A DNA stretch of 64,000 nt from assembly GCA_004009845.1 (NCBI GenBank), contig RMBW01000110.1:1-64000 (forward strand), in the 5' to 3' direction. This document shows positions 1 through 12,078 of the stretch, in pieces. The position numbers were made by a program, and so were the translations under genes. The notes below the pieces were generated by a model that worked only from the letters and a program-made list of their open reading frames with translations, was not told the origin of the DNA and ran no database searches. This stretch comes from Davidsoniella eucalypti. Lineage: Eukaryota > Ascomycota > Sordariomycetes > Microascales > Ceratocystidaceae. Numbering within the stretch: position 1 is the first letter of the stretch; every line of letters starts with the position of its first letter.

Positions 1-285
1 ATAAGAAGAGTCTCCCTCGTGGTATATCGACAAAACTATCTTCAATATTAGAACAAGCCAATGTCTCGATTATTTGTATTTCCTTCATGAAATTAGTTTG
101 TAGCAAGATACCATCATCGGTGTGTGTGCTGCTATATTAGTGTCGTAGTTAGTAAACAACGAGTTCGACGTTGGAAGGAACTAACACATGCCTGATTATG
201 CCAGTGCAACCCAAAAAGAAACATATGTCTCATTTCCAAGAGCAGAAGAAGGAGTGCATATATATTCGATATTATCATCTCAATC
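1..285. repeat. Left arm of dispersed inverted repeat
   Basis: This segment matches the reverse complement of about 20778-21062, with scattered substitutions and small indels. Shared landmarks include CTCCCTCGTGGTATAT at one end and GTTTCTTTTGGGTTGCACTGG (read on the other strand) near the other. No open frame of note lies in it. The match runs to the window edge, so the repeat may continue to the left. In both places it lies next to a copy of the 51-residue gene unit, but in opposite orientation relative to that gene, so the two repeats have been shuffled independently. Confidence 0.85.
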
Positions 286-830
286 ATTTCATCTCTTGTT
301 TACATATCTAAACGGCTAATCTTGTTAGCTCCGACTTAGACTCTGGACAACAGTGTGTCTCTCATTAGCATTTAATAAGAACGACTTTTACAACACACTT
401 CAGCTTCCACCCTACTCTAATCTTGAAATATATTTCTCTCATACTTTTAATTATATCTGTATCGTTTCTATAGAATTACGCTGTATATTTTGCTTGGCGG
501 CGATTCTTTGACATATGAACTTTATTCAATATACGGCTAGTAGCAGATAACCCATTCTCTTTCTTCGGGTTCACGATCAAGCAGTCACAAAGAATGAAAT
601 ACAAATATTAATATAGATAAGGAGGCTTCGGTTCAAAGCGGTAGTAGAAACTATATCAATACTGTAGAACCTAGAGATATGGCCTATCAAATAGGCCCTT
701 TCTACTGTTTGACGCATTCTGATAGCCTAGACGACCAATCGAGATTTTCGTTTCAGGACAATTAGCTTCAGCTGCTATACAAAATATAGGTTTAATCTTT
801 AAGTAGTTATGGCCTACAAGAGTCAACTGT

Positions 831-1046
831 CTAAGAAATTAACAACCACATTGACAAGTATAGCTCTAGTTCCCACTTAGACCGGATGGTGAATGAAGTA
901 TAAACTCCCCATTGAACAGTTTGCTTGTTTCCTTTGTCAACAACAACGTCATTTTTGATCAATATTTTCTTTGTCAACATCGCCGTCACTGATTCTTTAT
1001 CCATATTTTCACTAGGTTCTATGTTAAAATCAGCATCACTATTCAT
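831..1046 (-). CDS. Doubtful divergent small ORF (71 codons)
   Basis: This open frame starts about 170 bases upstream of the TATA box of the 51-residue gene and points the other way. It begins MNSDADFN and is acidic, then lysine-rich. The matching frame in the 27-kb copy is 45 residues long because a TGG codon here is TAG there. In copies 2 and 3 the same place holds only a very short, altered frame. The differences show no silent-site bias, so selection for a protein is not supported. It may be a chance frame in a conserved upstream region. No family is recognised. Confidence 0.15.
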   Translation of the reverse strand: MNSDADFNIEPSENMDKESVTAMLTKKILIKNDVVVDKGNKQTVQWGVYTSFTIRSKWELELYLSMWLLIS

Positions 1047-1142
1047 CTCTTACTATAGTATATTCATAGACTTAGATCGTTCTTTGTTTATTTGGACTGT
1101 GGAAGTTAAACAGGATCTATCTTAAAAGCCTATTACAATTCC

Positions 1143-1225
1143 CATCAATGAACACGATAAAGATAACCAGCCATTGATGTAGAAATTACTCTCTAGAACA
1201 GGACTAGATGGAAAAGTATAAAAAG
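1143..1225 (+). promoter_or_regulatory. Promoter of 51-residue gene, copy 1
   Basis: TATAAAAAG lies at 1217-1225, 207 bases before the ATG. Upstream are two inverted octamers, CATCAATG at 1143-1150 and CATTGATG at 1172-1179, 29 bases apart start to start. CCATTGATGTAGAAATTACT at 1171-1190 is kept in all four copies with few changes. The sequence CTCTTGAAGTCAAT, about 25 bases after the TATA box, is also shared by all four copies and probably marks the start of transcription. The leader is rich in CT and CAA runs, as in highly expressed fungal genes. The factor that binds the octamers is unknown. Confidence 0.7.
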
Positions 1226-1423
1226 GCCATCAGTCCCCCCTCTTGAAGTCAATATATTTCGCTTCCATCCCCATCAATCATCAACAACAACACTCTTCTT
1301 CACTCATCTCTTCACTCAACGTTCTACAAGCCTCCTTCAAGACTGAGTTTACCTTCTGTCTTGATCATCTCTAACAGTCTATACTACAGACCCTTTTGCT
1401 CATCAATCATAGATTAGCCCAGC

Positions 1424-1579
1424 ATGTGCTCTCACAACGATAACAATGGACCCAAGTCCTCAACTGCTAACTTTGGCAACATTCCTGGCATTCTCTGCCC
1501 TACCTGTCTTGAAAATGGTGTTGAGAACTGGGTTGCCCCTGGTCGCAGATGCTCTGATTGCAAGAACCCTGTTGGTTAA
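1424..1579 (+). CDS. 51-residue CPxC...CxxC small protein, copy 1
   Basis: The gene encodes 51 residues in a single exon. Cysteines are at 2, 25, 28, 43 and 46. C25-x2-C28 and C43-x2-C46, 14 residues apart, form a pair of knuckles typical of a zinc ribbon. A tryptophan (W36) and several Gly/Pro turns lie between them, and the first 20 residues are polar and Asn/Ser-rich. There is no signal peptide or membrane segment, so the product is probably cytosolic or nuclear. The start is the first ATG after a conserved leader, and the stop is kept in all copies. Copies at 21895 and 26508 encode the same protein from different DNA; the copy at 23935 differs by an Asn/Asp swap. No known family is recognised, and zinc binding is inferred from cysteine spacing only. 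Confidence 0.8.
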   Translation: MCSHNDNNGPKSSTANFGNIPGILCPTCLENGVENWVAPGRRCSDCKNPVG

Positions 1580-3222
1580 ATATACCAACTTAGACCCTAC
1601 ACGATCTCTCCTGTGAGGGACAGCGAGTCTGGTGATTATGGCATTGCCTCAATAACATGGTGTTACCTCTAAATCTTGAAAAGGTTTATAGCTGCTTTGG
1701 GGATGAAAGCCAATATTGTAGGGCCACCCTTTTGGTCTTGTTTTTTTTACTTGTTTATTTTGCTCTTAGTTTATTGTTTTAGTGGTTTTTAAGTAGTTAG
1801 GTTTTCAATACATGTACCCAAATTGATATCTCTTTCCCCATTTTGCATGTGATACAGTACAGAGCCAACCATAGACTCTCATCACACTCTGGCATGATGA
1901 AGTGCCGCGTAGAAGTTAGTAGTGGTGTAAGCTAAGCTCGAAGGGGATTTATTTGATGATTCGATGTATTTTATTCCATGTTGAATAGTCGAAGATTCCA
2001 CAGTGCATGATTATGAAGGCAAAAGAAGGACCCTCTAGATTCCTTCTTTTGTTGGAAATAATGGAATAGATTCTTCGGATTCAGGCCCTGTTAAGGTTAG
2101 TCAGGCCATACTTTTATAACGCAGACATCCCAGCTTCCATCATCCATTATTACATATATATATATAGAGCACGGCTACTAATACATATGTAGTTGTATGT
2201 ATACAAGCAACCCCTGCACAGGAGATTATGAAAGTGAGTAGTGGAAATATTATTTACATGCACTGGCTGTTTTTACATGTGGTTGTGGCGATATTACGAA
2301 TGTTAATATCGAAGCCTGCTTTACGGCAACTTTCCTTGCATGGAAACCCCTTTTCTTTTTAAAAAAATCAAACGTGCCACGTCGACTGTTCAATTATAAA
2401 GTAGACCTGACTAGTGGCCTCCCAAATTCATGATCCGTGTTTTATGGGGGAAGCAAGAGACTAAACTAGAAAACATGAGGAAAAGACCAGTATTTATGCT
2501 TCTCTGGAGTACAGATCAGCCGCGTATTTAGAAGAAACCACCGCTCCAGCCCAACCACGGCAGAGCCAGAATGGACGGCAAAACTGACAACCCAGGCAGA
2601 ATAGAATAAAGAGGAAAACATCACTCGATGAGTAGAACAGGCAAGACAGAAGCTTGTTGAGATGTACTGAGCATGTTCGAGGTGAAAAGCAAACCACGAA
2701 CAAGCGCCTTGACGGGTAAGACCGCGATTTCACGGGTTTGGGTTTGGTAACTGGGCGTTGTCATCACGATCTTCGGAGTCTCGACCGCCACTTTTCCGCA
2801 CATCGTCCGTAGTTGCAATGGTTGTCGTAGTCGGAGGGTGCCTTAACCTAGCGATTAGCAAATGGATAAGTAACTGTGTAGGAACTATATCTTATACTGA
2901 CTGGTCATCGAGATCTTCGCTACGTGGCATGGCGAAGTAAGGAAACAAAGATGATGGGCTTTTTTAGTAAAGATGGGGGGGGGGCGACCATCTGAGTTGA
3001 ATAAAGAAAAATACAAAAGAAAAAGAAAAAGAAATAAGTAGAACTCAATAGATGTTGTTTCTTTTTTTTCCTTATTTTTTTCTTTTCCTAAATACCAAAT
3101 ATATGACCCCGGCAAGAATACCGCCTCATATAAATTAGTGGAGTCTTCCCTGACTCTGACAGAAATTCACACACTATTTAAAGGAAGATACAAATCTTTT
3201 TTTTCATTGCTATGGGTGCCAA
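1580..3222. other. Non-coding spacer
   Basis: The first 250 bases are the T-rich 3' region of the small gene. Compared with the copy at 21895, a block of roughly 230 bases after CAATAACAT is missing here. The rest is AT-rich, with a short TA run near 2154-2165 and a G run near 2978-2987. The open frames at 2494-3115 are short, overlap on both strands and resemble no family. The last 250 bases are presumably the 3' UTR of the VPS15 gene on the minus strand. Confidence 0.6.
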
Positions 3223-6200
3223 CTATTGATAAACAAATATGACTCCAGAGCGGTCCACAGACACCGTCATCGTATACGGCTGAGCTAGCAAAGCGATGTC
3301 GGTGATACAATCTAGATGAGAGCGTAGAAGATACTGTTGTTCTTGCGAGATTACCGTGCTCCTAGATTGTCGTCTAGATGACTGTTTCTTGTCTTTGATG
3401 CTATGAGCTCGAGAAGTACCAGCCGTAGTCTGGGAAGCAGGACTGGAACTACCATTGTTTGCCTTGTTGCCATCACGCTTTAACGGTGTGTCTGCCGTAG
3501 ACGCATACGGGATTGGTACGCGTTCAGTATTCAGCATGACTCCAGGCAGAGGATGTGATGCAATGTAGCTTGGCTTGATCTCATCGGGAGACAAACCGCT
3601 GAAGACGAGTGAATTTTCGATGAGCGCAAGGTTCCAAAACCGTAGCTTCTTGTCTGACCCGCCAGTGATGATAAAGGCATGTCTGATGTCACGTGAATCT
3701 TGCGATAGCCCTGTCCCAATCAGCATAGCTCGCACACCACGGTCTGCACTGGTGCCCGAATTAGCTGCCGCTGGCTCAATGCTGGTCGCAAATCTGCCAA
3801 GCATACCCTCAGGCCTATCCTCGTCAACATCCCAGGCTTCATATGTTTTAGGGCCATCACGAATGTTGTTAGCCAGGCTAGCAGGGCCATTGCTATTTCC
3901 GTTACTATTCCGTGTGACTGCGGAATTTGAAGACCCTGCAATAGCTCCTTCGATACGATAGATCTCCCGACATTTCAATTTTTCGATATCCCATACTGTA
4001 ATTTCGCCGAGCCCGGTACCACCAGCTGCGCAAATCCACTTCCCATGTCCTTTGGTAGGATGAAAACCTAATCGATAGATAGGAGACTTTCTAGGGATTC
4101 CCCACGCCTTCACTCGCATACAGAATCGAAGATCCCAGATATCGAGTACTCCATGCGCTGTGCCAAGGATGAGCCAATTGCGCTTTCGATCGACACAGAA
4201 ACATGTCGGAGTTCCGTGATGGATAGGGTTCTCTAACACGTAGAGAACGTTCATTTGTCGTAGGTCGATGGCCAAGATTCGAGAACGATTGGTTGCTAGA
4301 ATTAGTACGGATTGCGCATCTAGAACAAAATGCTCGCTCCATACAGCAAATTCACCCGCAGGGAGTTGGTATTGGCGCAATAGCCGCGGCTTGCAGTAAC
4401 GAGGGCCTGACGCGCCTAAGATCGTTTCAACACGGACCACGTGCACGCTACCATCACTCGCACATGTTACGAAGCAGTAACTGCCCTCGACCAAGCACAT
4501 GCTGACGATGCGAGCGTCCTTGGAATGGCAGTAGGTTTGTCGTGAGCGCTGGGATATATTGCGCTCGAGCCGCTGTGTGTCCCATATCTTGGCCGTGCCA
4601 TCGTCGCTGGCTGTCACAAAGAATTTGTGGTCTGGTGCCACAATGACACGGTTGATTGCAGCTGTGTGCTCCGCAAACATTGCAACCAGCCTGCTGCCTG
4701 GCTGCCACTTTGTACCTGCCAGCCCAGCAACTAGTGTACCTTTCCGACGGCAGATCGCAGGCACGTAGCTGCCGAAATCGATCTTGTCATACGGATAGTT
4801 CTCCAACATCATCGAGTTAAGCATCTTAAGGACGTTTGGATCAGTGCCCGTGTAACTGTGGCTGATCTTGACAGACTGGTGGTAGCTATCGATTTGTGGT
4901 TGCACGACTGCACCTGGTGGTGTATCACTACCTTCTGCAGTCTTTTGATGACCCTCGGGTGTGGGAACAAACGGACCCTCCATTTCACCAAATGCGCTGG
5001 CGTCTGAAGTGCCGGTCTCTGCGATGGCCTTGTTGTTGTCCCGGCGATCCAGAAGAGTCAGCACGCTAGGCTTCGGCTTCAAAGACAGTCGGTTCGACGT
5101 GACGCTAGCAGCATCGCTGTTGTCCCGTGCGCCTGAGGGACGTCTAGAGGGACCTATGCTTCCGTCTCTCGACACCCCTCTATTGTGACTAGTGCTCCGC
5201 GATGGATCACCGTTACCGTTCTTGTTGCGCTTAGCCGTGTCGTCAATTGTCATCGAAGCGTCCATCAGTGCGTCGGCAATGGTATATGGTGACTTTTGGG
5301 CTGTATCAGACACTGGACTGTGAATATCGATTTGCGCAGTCGGAGAGATATCATCGAAGAATATGGTTTGTTGAGTAACGCCGATTGTTTTCAGATAAAC
5401 CATAGGACTGCTCTTAGACGAGCCTTCCACTCCATTCGACCCTGTGCCAGTGACGTCTGGTGCGGTTGACGTGTTAGCCGACGCTATGACCGCCGTAGCT
5501 GTCTTAGCCCGTGCGAACCTCCAGATAAAATCCCTTAGAGCCAAAAGCTTAAATTCATCGTCCGTTGACATGCCAAGGCTCTTAAGCTTTGACACCCATT
5601 GCTCGTCCTCGTCATTACGTGGCACTTTAGCAAACGCCCTAGGGATCATGGCTTTTGTACACACCCCCACGTAACTTGGCACATTCTTGGCCATCTGTGT
5701 GGTTTTCCAAAAGAGGCCCATCTCAGTATTAATAGCCCACACGATAGCATGCTCGTAGACTGGTCGTGGGAGAGGCTTCTTAAGCAAATCCAGGAGCTCA
5801 ATCTCCGACATCTGTAACACTGGCCTACTCTTCATATATGGCTCCAGGATTGGCGAGACAATGCAGCGGATATCTGCAAACGACAGGTACTTGCAAGCCG
5901 CAGAGATGAACTCAGTAGAGGCCTGTCGAATCCACATGTTTGGGTGCATTGTGCATCGAGAGATGGTGTCGATGAACTCATACGTCTTTGGGCGCGACAA
6001 AAGACCGAGAGATGCTAGCTGTGCAAACGCATGTATCGCAGACTGTATCACGAACTCTTCCGGGTCGGCCATAGCCTGGGTGAGGAGCGGCAGAATGAAA
6101 TGCTCCAGGGCTGTCGCGCCAACTAGAGTCGAGATTCCTACGATGGTATCGAAGAATGCACATTTAAGCATCCAGTCTCGGTCGTTCAGATATGTGTTGA

Positions 6201-8165
6201 GGTGGGTGAGGATTATATCGTTGGACAGCGCCGGGCCAAAAAACAAGCATAGCGCCGGAACTGACGTCAAAAATGCCCGGCGGACATAGACATCAGTATC
6301 TTCGATAAGTAGCTTGGTGTGGAACTCGAATATTCGAAAAAGTCTTTGTTGGGCATTATCAAACATCTCATCAAATGCTGCTCGATCGTCGGCTCCAGAC
6401 TCAATCTCAGGGTCGGAGTGAGATAAGCTGGCTCCGTCAGCCTGGAGAATTGCTGCCATTCCGAGAAATCGATCTGATGTTGTTGCTAGAGTACCGATGC
6501 ATGACGCGTAGATTGCTCTCACCAATGGTGATCCCGGGTCACGCTTTTGATATGAGCCCTTTATACAGGAATGCATGCGTGGCATGACATACTCAATGAA
6601 GACGTGTGAATTTATCACAGTGATATTCTGCACCATGTCTAGCAACTGGGTCACACTGCGCACGGCAGCTACCACGACCATATCAGATTCATCTAGAATC
6701 AACGCCATGAGGAATGGCAGCACACGGTCTAATTTTGCCTCGTCGGTTAATCTCTCCGACAATGAAAGCATGATATCACAAGCCCGTATCTTCGACGATG
6801 ATCGTGCCGTATTTCTACAAGAAGAAGTTACAAGATTCAGGAAAATCAGCGTCCCGTCATCTTCTGGTGGCTCTAATCTCTGTGCCACAACATGTGTTCT
6901 GTTTGCCACGTTTAGATGTACTGGGAACTGGTCTAAACCTAGTCGTGATGACGGACAGCTTCTTTCCAAATCTGGGATTTCGGCATTTTGTGGGAGATCC
7001 GATAAACTGCTATTCTCTAGCGAGCAAATAATCTTGTCTAGATCATTGTAGATGTGATCTATGCGATCATCCGGCTGGCCAACAAGCACATTATCATTGC
7101 GCTCTGACGTTTTGATGATGATGTTGTTCGGTGACGTCACTGATGGCGTGATATCAGCCATTGAGTGCATATACTGATATAGGAATGTATAGAAGTAGTC
7201 TGGAAAGACCTTCCCTCGGAATAGCTCCAAGTACTTCTCTGCCGAGAATCGGGACTCGGGGTCTAGCTGAATCATGTGAACGATCATATCGCGCACATCC
7301 TTATCGCCGATGATGCTCAGTGCCGTGATCAATGGATCATATTCTCCCCGGCGATACTTGTATAGCTGACTTAGGGTGAATAGCTCTGTCTCAAGAAATA
7401 GCTGGGCGATCAAGCAGCCCGCACTAAATATATCCATAGCTGGAGTCAACTTAGCATCTTCCGGTGGCGAGTCGCCTGCTAAATGAAACCGCTCGGGGGC
7501 CAAGTAACATGTTCTCTTGCCGGATGTGTCGAAGAAGTACGAAAAGTCAGCCGGGTTATTGTCGGGCAACATCGTGGGCTTGTATGGAGACGAAAAGTCG
7601 GTCAGGTACATCCAGTTCCATGAAGTCACGAGGACATTCTGGGCCTTGATGTCACCATGGCAGATATCGCGGGCGTGGCAATCACGCAAAGCGCAAAGCA
7701 GCTGAAATGCCAACCATTTCTTTTCGATATCCTCAAGAAAAGGTCGTGTGCTGAGACGATCGTAAAGCGAACTGTAGAGGAATGGACGAACTAGATAACC
7801 GTTCATCCCAGTTTCGATTATGCGCTGAAAGGCCATGGCATTCGGTACGTCGGCCAAGGCTTTGCGCTGCTCTATAGTTGTGTATTTTGGTTAGAATATA
7901 CGACGGAAAGCATCAATAGCGAATATGAGCCGGAAGAGTTAAAGGACTAACTGATTATTTCGGTACTGTATCTCTCCAGAGAAATTGGTGTATATGGCTT
8001 GACCAAAGCTTTGATAAGGACGATGCCTTCATCATGGCGTGCGAGAATGCTCTTCATAAACTGAGCATTTCCCATGCTCCTTTCATATATGTAATCAGCC
8101 ATCTCAGCGGTGTCGATACCGGCAGAGTCCGCCGTGGGCGTCGCCAATGAGAATGTTTGGCCCAT
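3223..8165 (-). CDS. VPS15: Vps15, regulatory protein kinase-like subunit of PI3-kinase complexes
   Basis: Two exons (8165-7952 and 7871-3223; an 80-nt intron with GTTAGT donor and TTCTAAC branch) give 1620 residues, within the usual range for this family. Vps15 anchors and activates the Vps34 lipid kinase, which makes PI3P on endosomes and in autophagy. The N-terminus MGQTFS is a myristoylation signal. The kinase-like domain has the Vps15-type Lys52 in IVLIK, the loop HGDIKAQNVL (about 143-152) and DFS in place of DFG (about 163-165), followed by the Vps15 signature YFFDTSGKRTCYLAPERF. HEAT-type helices fill roughly 380-750. A Ser/Gly-rich linker follows, then C-terminal WD repeats (from about 1120; for example TASDDGTAKIWD). 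The identification is secure. Confidence 0.95.
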
Positions 8166-9851
8166 GACAGCTCGATTGTAAGGATTATGTGCAAATGGAT
8201 ATATGAGTGTAGAAAGAGGCGATAGATAGGGCGACAGGTGTATTTAGGTATATCAGATCGTGGTCGGCAGTCGCTAATTTAAAGACGATAGAAGGTTCGC
8301 GCGCGATATGGATTCGATGAAAAGCCCCGCGCCATCAAGAAACAGAGCAATAAACAATATGATGGCGGTCTTCTTCAATTCGCGAAAACTTAGGTCTGGT
8401 AATGTGCAGTTTCAGCACGATTTTGGGGTAATCCGTAGGCTGCAGAATAGAAATTTCAATAAAAAAAATAGGGGATCGACAAATTATCGCAAAATATAAT
8501 GTGTGTCGCAGTGGAAAAGGGAGCGAATCGGCGACGTGATGATTAAAAAAGCGATGGTATCTGCTTCTGTTGATTGTGACGAACATAGAGCTTCATGCCA
8601 CTAAGTCAGAAGAAAAGATACAATGACGTCTACATGTGGCTACGATTGTTAGCGACAGCTCCAGTTTAGTTATAATGTGCACGTAAAGGTGGGGCTTTAT
8701 TTTTGTTTTGTTTAATCTTACCTAAATCAACATGCGAGACAGAGACAGGTAAGTTATCCGAAAGCGAATAGCTTTAAAATTTAGAAGAATTCAAGACAGG
8801 AACAAGGTTTAACTAATGCAATATCAAGTTATGTATGTAACTAGTATTTTTTTTTATGTATATGATATAGAGTGCTCATATCAAGCCTATCTAGACCAGC
8901 TTATCAACACCCAAGATGTGCACCTAAATCATAAAATATCACGAGGACATACTCGGGTGATCACCTCATCAGGCTCACTATTTATGCATGTACATCAAGT
9001 CATATACACCATACATTCACTTAGATAAACATCCAACCACATCATAGTATAGAATAAACGTAAAGACATAGGTAGATAATTGAAAAATGTAGCAATATGC
9101 AAGGTATCTGTGAGAAAGCAGAAGCTAGATAAAAGAGAAAATAGAAAAAAAGGTCAAATAAATAAGATAAATAGCGAAATGGGTATTGAGAGAGCGTCAA
9201 GAATGATAAACAGAAAAAAATTAAAGATTCCGAAAACGAAACAAAATCTTCAAAAGCTGACAATGTCCAAGGGAATATATATGCTAACTTTAAAAATCGC
9301 GTACACAGGCTGTATATATGTACATGGAGAATAAATTAACAAAACAAGGGGAGGAAGATGGAGCCCGTTATAACGGCATGATATATACAAGAAAACTGTA
9401 TATTATCAAGCAGACTTGTTAATAGGGTAAGGGGAAGAAGTAAGGCAACTAGAAAGGGTAATTCACGTGACTATTAAGAAAAATAGGCAAAAGAAGCCAT
9501 AAAAGAGAAACGCCTAGCTAAAAGAAGGAGAATGCCAAATGGGGAGTTAAGCCAGCCACCTTGAAATGTAGATACTGTTCAAACACTCAACCCAAAACGA
9601 GAAGATCGTTTGAAAGTAAAACGGGAAAGAAACATTGGGATATTGCGCCAAGCTAAAAGATCACACAAAGAGATAAACATGAAAGAGCAAAAAGAGGAGC
9701 GGGAGGAGATGAGCAAAGACCACCGTAAAGAAATTTAGTGAGAACCCAAAAAAGGATAAACATGGAAAATATGAACAGAGGGTAAGACAGGAACGTATTC
9801 ACTTGTTATTCAGAGAATAAAGTATGTGTCCGTCAGCTTTTTGGGGGGTCA
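8166..9851. other. Spacer between VPS15 and the SH3 protein gene
   Basis: The first few hundred bases are the VPS15 promoter region. From about 9060 to 9800 the plus strand is strikingly purine-rich, so the minus-strand 3' UTR of the SH3 gene would be pyrimidine-rich. Short open frames here are of low complexity and match nothing. Confidence 0.5.
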
Positions 9852-12078
9852 TTACGGGCGATGAAGGCCGGCTTGATGAAAGGCACTTGAACCCTCTGTA
9901 GAAACATCCCCGTCAATTGTTTTCCGCCAGTGCTCTGGCATGCATACACACACAAGAGGGAAGGCTTTGATCTCACCGCTGACAGGCGGCGTGATGTCAC
10001 GTGGTACTGACGCATTCGAGACACCACTATCTCTCTGTGCCTGGCGTCTAGCCTCCCACTCCTCGGCATTCTCTTCCATCATGATGCCTGTAGCCCAACC
10101 ATCATCCCAGATGCCCACAACCTTGACCATGTCACCACGGTCAAGCATGAATTCATCGGTGGCTCGTGGTTGGTAGGCCCACAGGACAGCCACACGATCG
10201 CCAGGGTGAATCTCTTCTTGGGAGTAGTAGTCCTTGAAAAATGGAAGCTGTTCGGACTGCTGGCTGTTGACTGCATGGCCTGAGGACATGCCGCCGGCAC
10301 TTGTGGGTGAATGAGGCTCTTCCGGGTTAAGGATAGAGCTGCTCGACAGAGACGCGTTGCGGCGAACAGCAGGCGGGGGAGGACGAAGAACAGCACGGGG
10401 TTCAGGGCTCTCGCCAAAGCCTTCGGACGATGAACGATCAAGATGGCGACGAGACATGGGTGTAGCTCCGACACCGCCAGAGGCGCTAGATGGGACTTCA
10501 TTATGGCCCTCTAGAGCAGACATTCTAGCGATTCTACCTCCTGGTAGGACTTCGTAGCCCTGGGGGGCAGCAGTAGGCGGAGCAGACAGCGAGGACTTGG
10601 GGCCATGTTGCGACATGGGGGGTATCGATGTGCCCTTGCGAGCAGGCGAGGGCTGGTTGAAGACACTTCCATTGGTGCTACCACGGCGGCGACGACGGAG
10701 GAAAGCGAGAATAAGCCATACAAGAGCGCCAAGAAGCAGAGCACCGGCGATAGAGCCGATAACAATGCCGGCAATAGCACCGCCTGAGAGTTTACTACCA
10801 CCTTCCTCGCTATCAGAGCTAGTAGTGCCGGTAGCAGAAGGGAGCGTGAAGGTCATGGTGGAGACACCTGATGGGAGGGTAACGTTGGCGCAGCGGGAGC
10901 TGACATCGGAGGCAGAGCAGCAGCTATCGGTAGAGTTGGTGGATGAGCAGTAGTAGCAAAGACCGAGAGTGCTGTTGCCGTAGCCACAGTTGGAAGACTC
11001 GTTCTCGGATCCAGACACGCAGGTCGACGACAGGGTCTCGTCAGAGGAAGCGCACAATGTGAAGTCGGCTTTGATCAAAGACATGGCGCTCGAGCTAGCG
11101 TTAGTGCACAGTGCCGTGTCTTCGGTGACGTAGGCTTCGCTTGAGGCAAATTGAGCCTGTGGTGCTTTATGTTAGTGGTTCTGTCTAGAATGTGATTGGT
11201 GAGATGGAAAAAAAGAAGAAAAAAAGAAAAAGAAAAAGAGGCTCTGTGTTTTAGCCCTATATGGCGAGCTAGTTGGTTGCTGACTTACACAAGATGTTGC
11301 GCAAAGCGGCATGGAAACATCATCGGAGAGGTTGCAATCATCGATGGACAATTGCACTAGAGCACTACAAATAGTAGACTTTGTCCAACGGGCGTAGTAT
11401 TCGGTCGCATTGTTGTAATCGACTCCGCTGCAGCCGAATTGCGTCTGGTACCTGCATAATGTTAGACAAAATAGACGAATAAAATGATGGGATGAAGCCG
11501 CGAGAATGGCTGATAATGATGTGTATATGTTATAGCGGCTGCGAATGCTACTCTTTGGGGGAGTGGGAAGACAAACTTTTCCTTGATCCAGGTAGTGCCG
11601 ATGTAGTTATCCATCTCATCATCAAAGCTTTCCAGGTTTGTCACATACGACATGAATGAGCTATATTCCAGTTAGTACGATAGTTTCCATGGCTAATTGA
11701 AGCTGAGTGATCTGGCAATGGTGATTTGGGGCTTGCGAGGATCGTTGGGCGCATATTCTTTTAGTTGGGCAAGGCGAGCAACGAGGGCTCTTTTTTGTCG
11801 ATGCTTGGGTCGCAACGGATTGTGATGCGAATTGCCAACACAGCAGCCATGGCAATCACATCACACTGGCCGTAAGACTCCAAGACTCGGCTTGAAGATT
11901 GGGCAGTAGAGGTGGGTGGGACGACTCACTAAGTGTCTGCCAAGGAACTGTTCAGTGAGATGGAGGCGCTCGACCAGGCTGAACACATGGTCGAGCCCGA
12001 CAGCGAGAAACAGCTGGCGGCAGAGACCAATGATGGCGTGGCGGCGAGAGCCAGCGCCAAAATGGTCTTGGAAGTCAT
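9852..12078 (-). CDS. Single-pass membrane protein with cysteine-rich outer domain and C-terminal SH3 domain
   Basis: Four exons (12078-11930, 11660-11577, 11451-11289, 11156-9852) join in frame to give 566 residues. The start, MTSKTILALALAATPSLVSA, is a clear signal peptide. The outer part (about 21-240) has many Cys and predicted N-glycosylation sites. One membrane helix follows (GAIAGIVIGSIAGALLLGAL, then LVWLILAF) with a stop-transfer run of arginines. The inner part is Ser/Pro-rich and ends in an SH3 domain (VAVLWAYQPRATDEFML...MVKVVGIWDDGWATG) near residues 465-510. Proteins of this layout occur in filamentous ascomycetes without a firm role. By analogy with Sho1 and Fus1, a sensor or scaffold at the cell surface is likely. 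Each intron has a CTAAC-type branch site. Confidence 0.85.

Larger units (their letters stand above)
300..1640 (+). repeat. Duplicated unit, copy 1, carrying the 51-residue gene
   Basis: This stretch is repeated almost base for base, inverted, at about 26430-27775. From about 680 on it is repeated less closely, in the same direction, at 21170-22140. The unit contains about 850 bases of upstream sequence, a TATA promoter, a CT- and CAA-rich leader, the small gene and the first part of its 3' region. A perfect 7-base hairpin, GGCCTAT-CAA-ATAGGCC, lies near 680-696 and is kept in the 26-27 kb copy. No terminal inverted repeats or target duplications were seen at its edges, so it looks like segmental duplication rather than a classical transposon. 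Confidence 0.85.
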
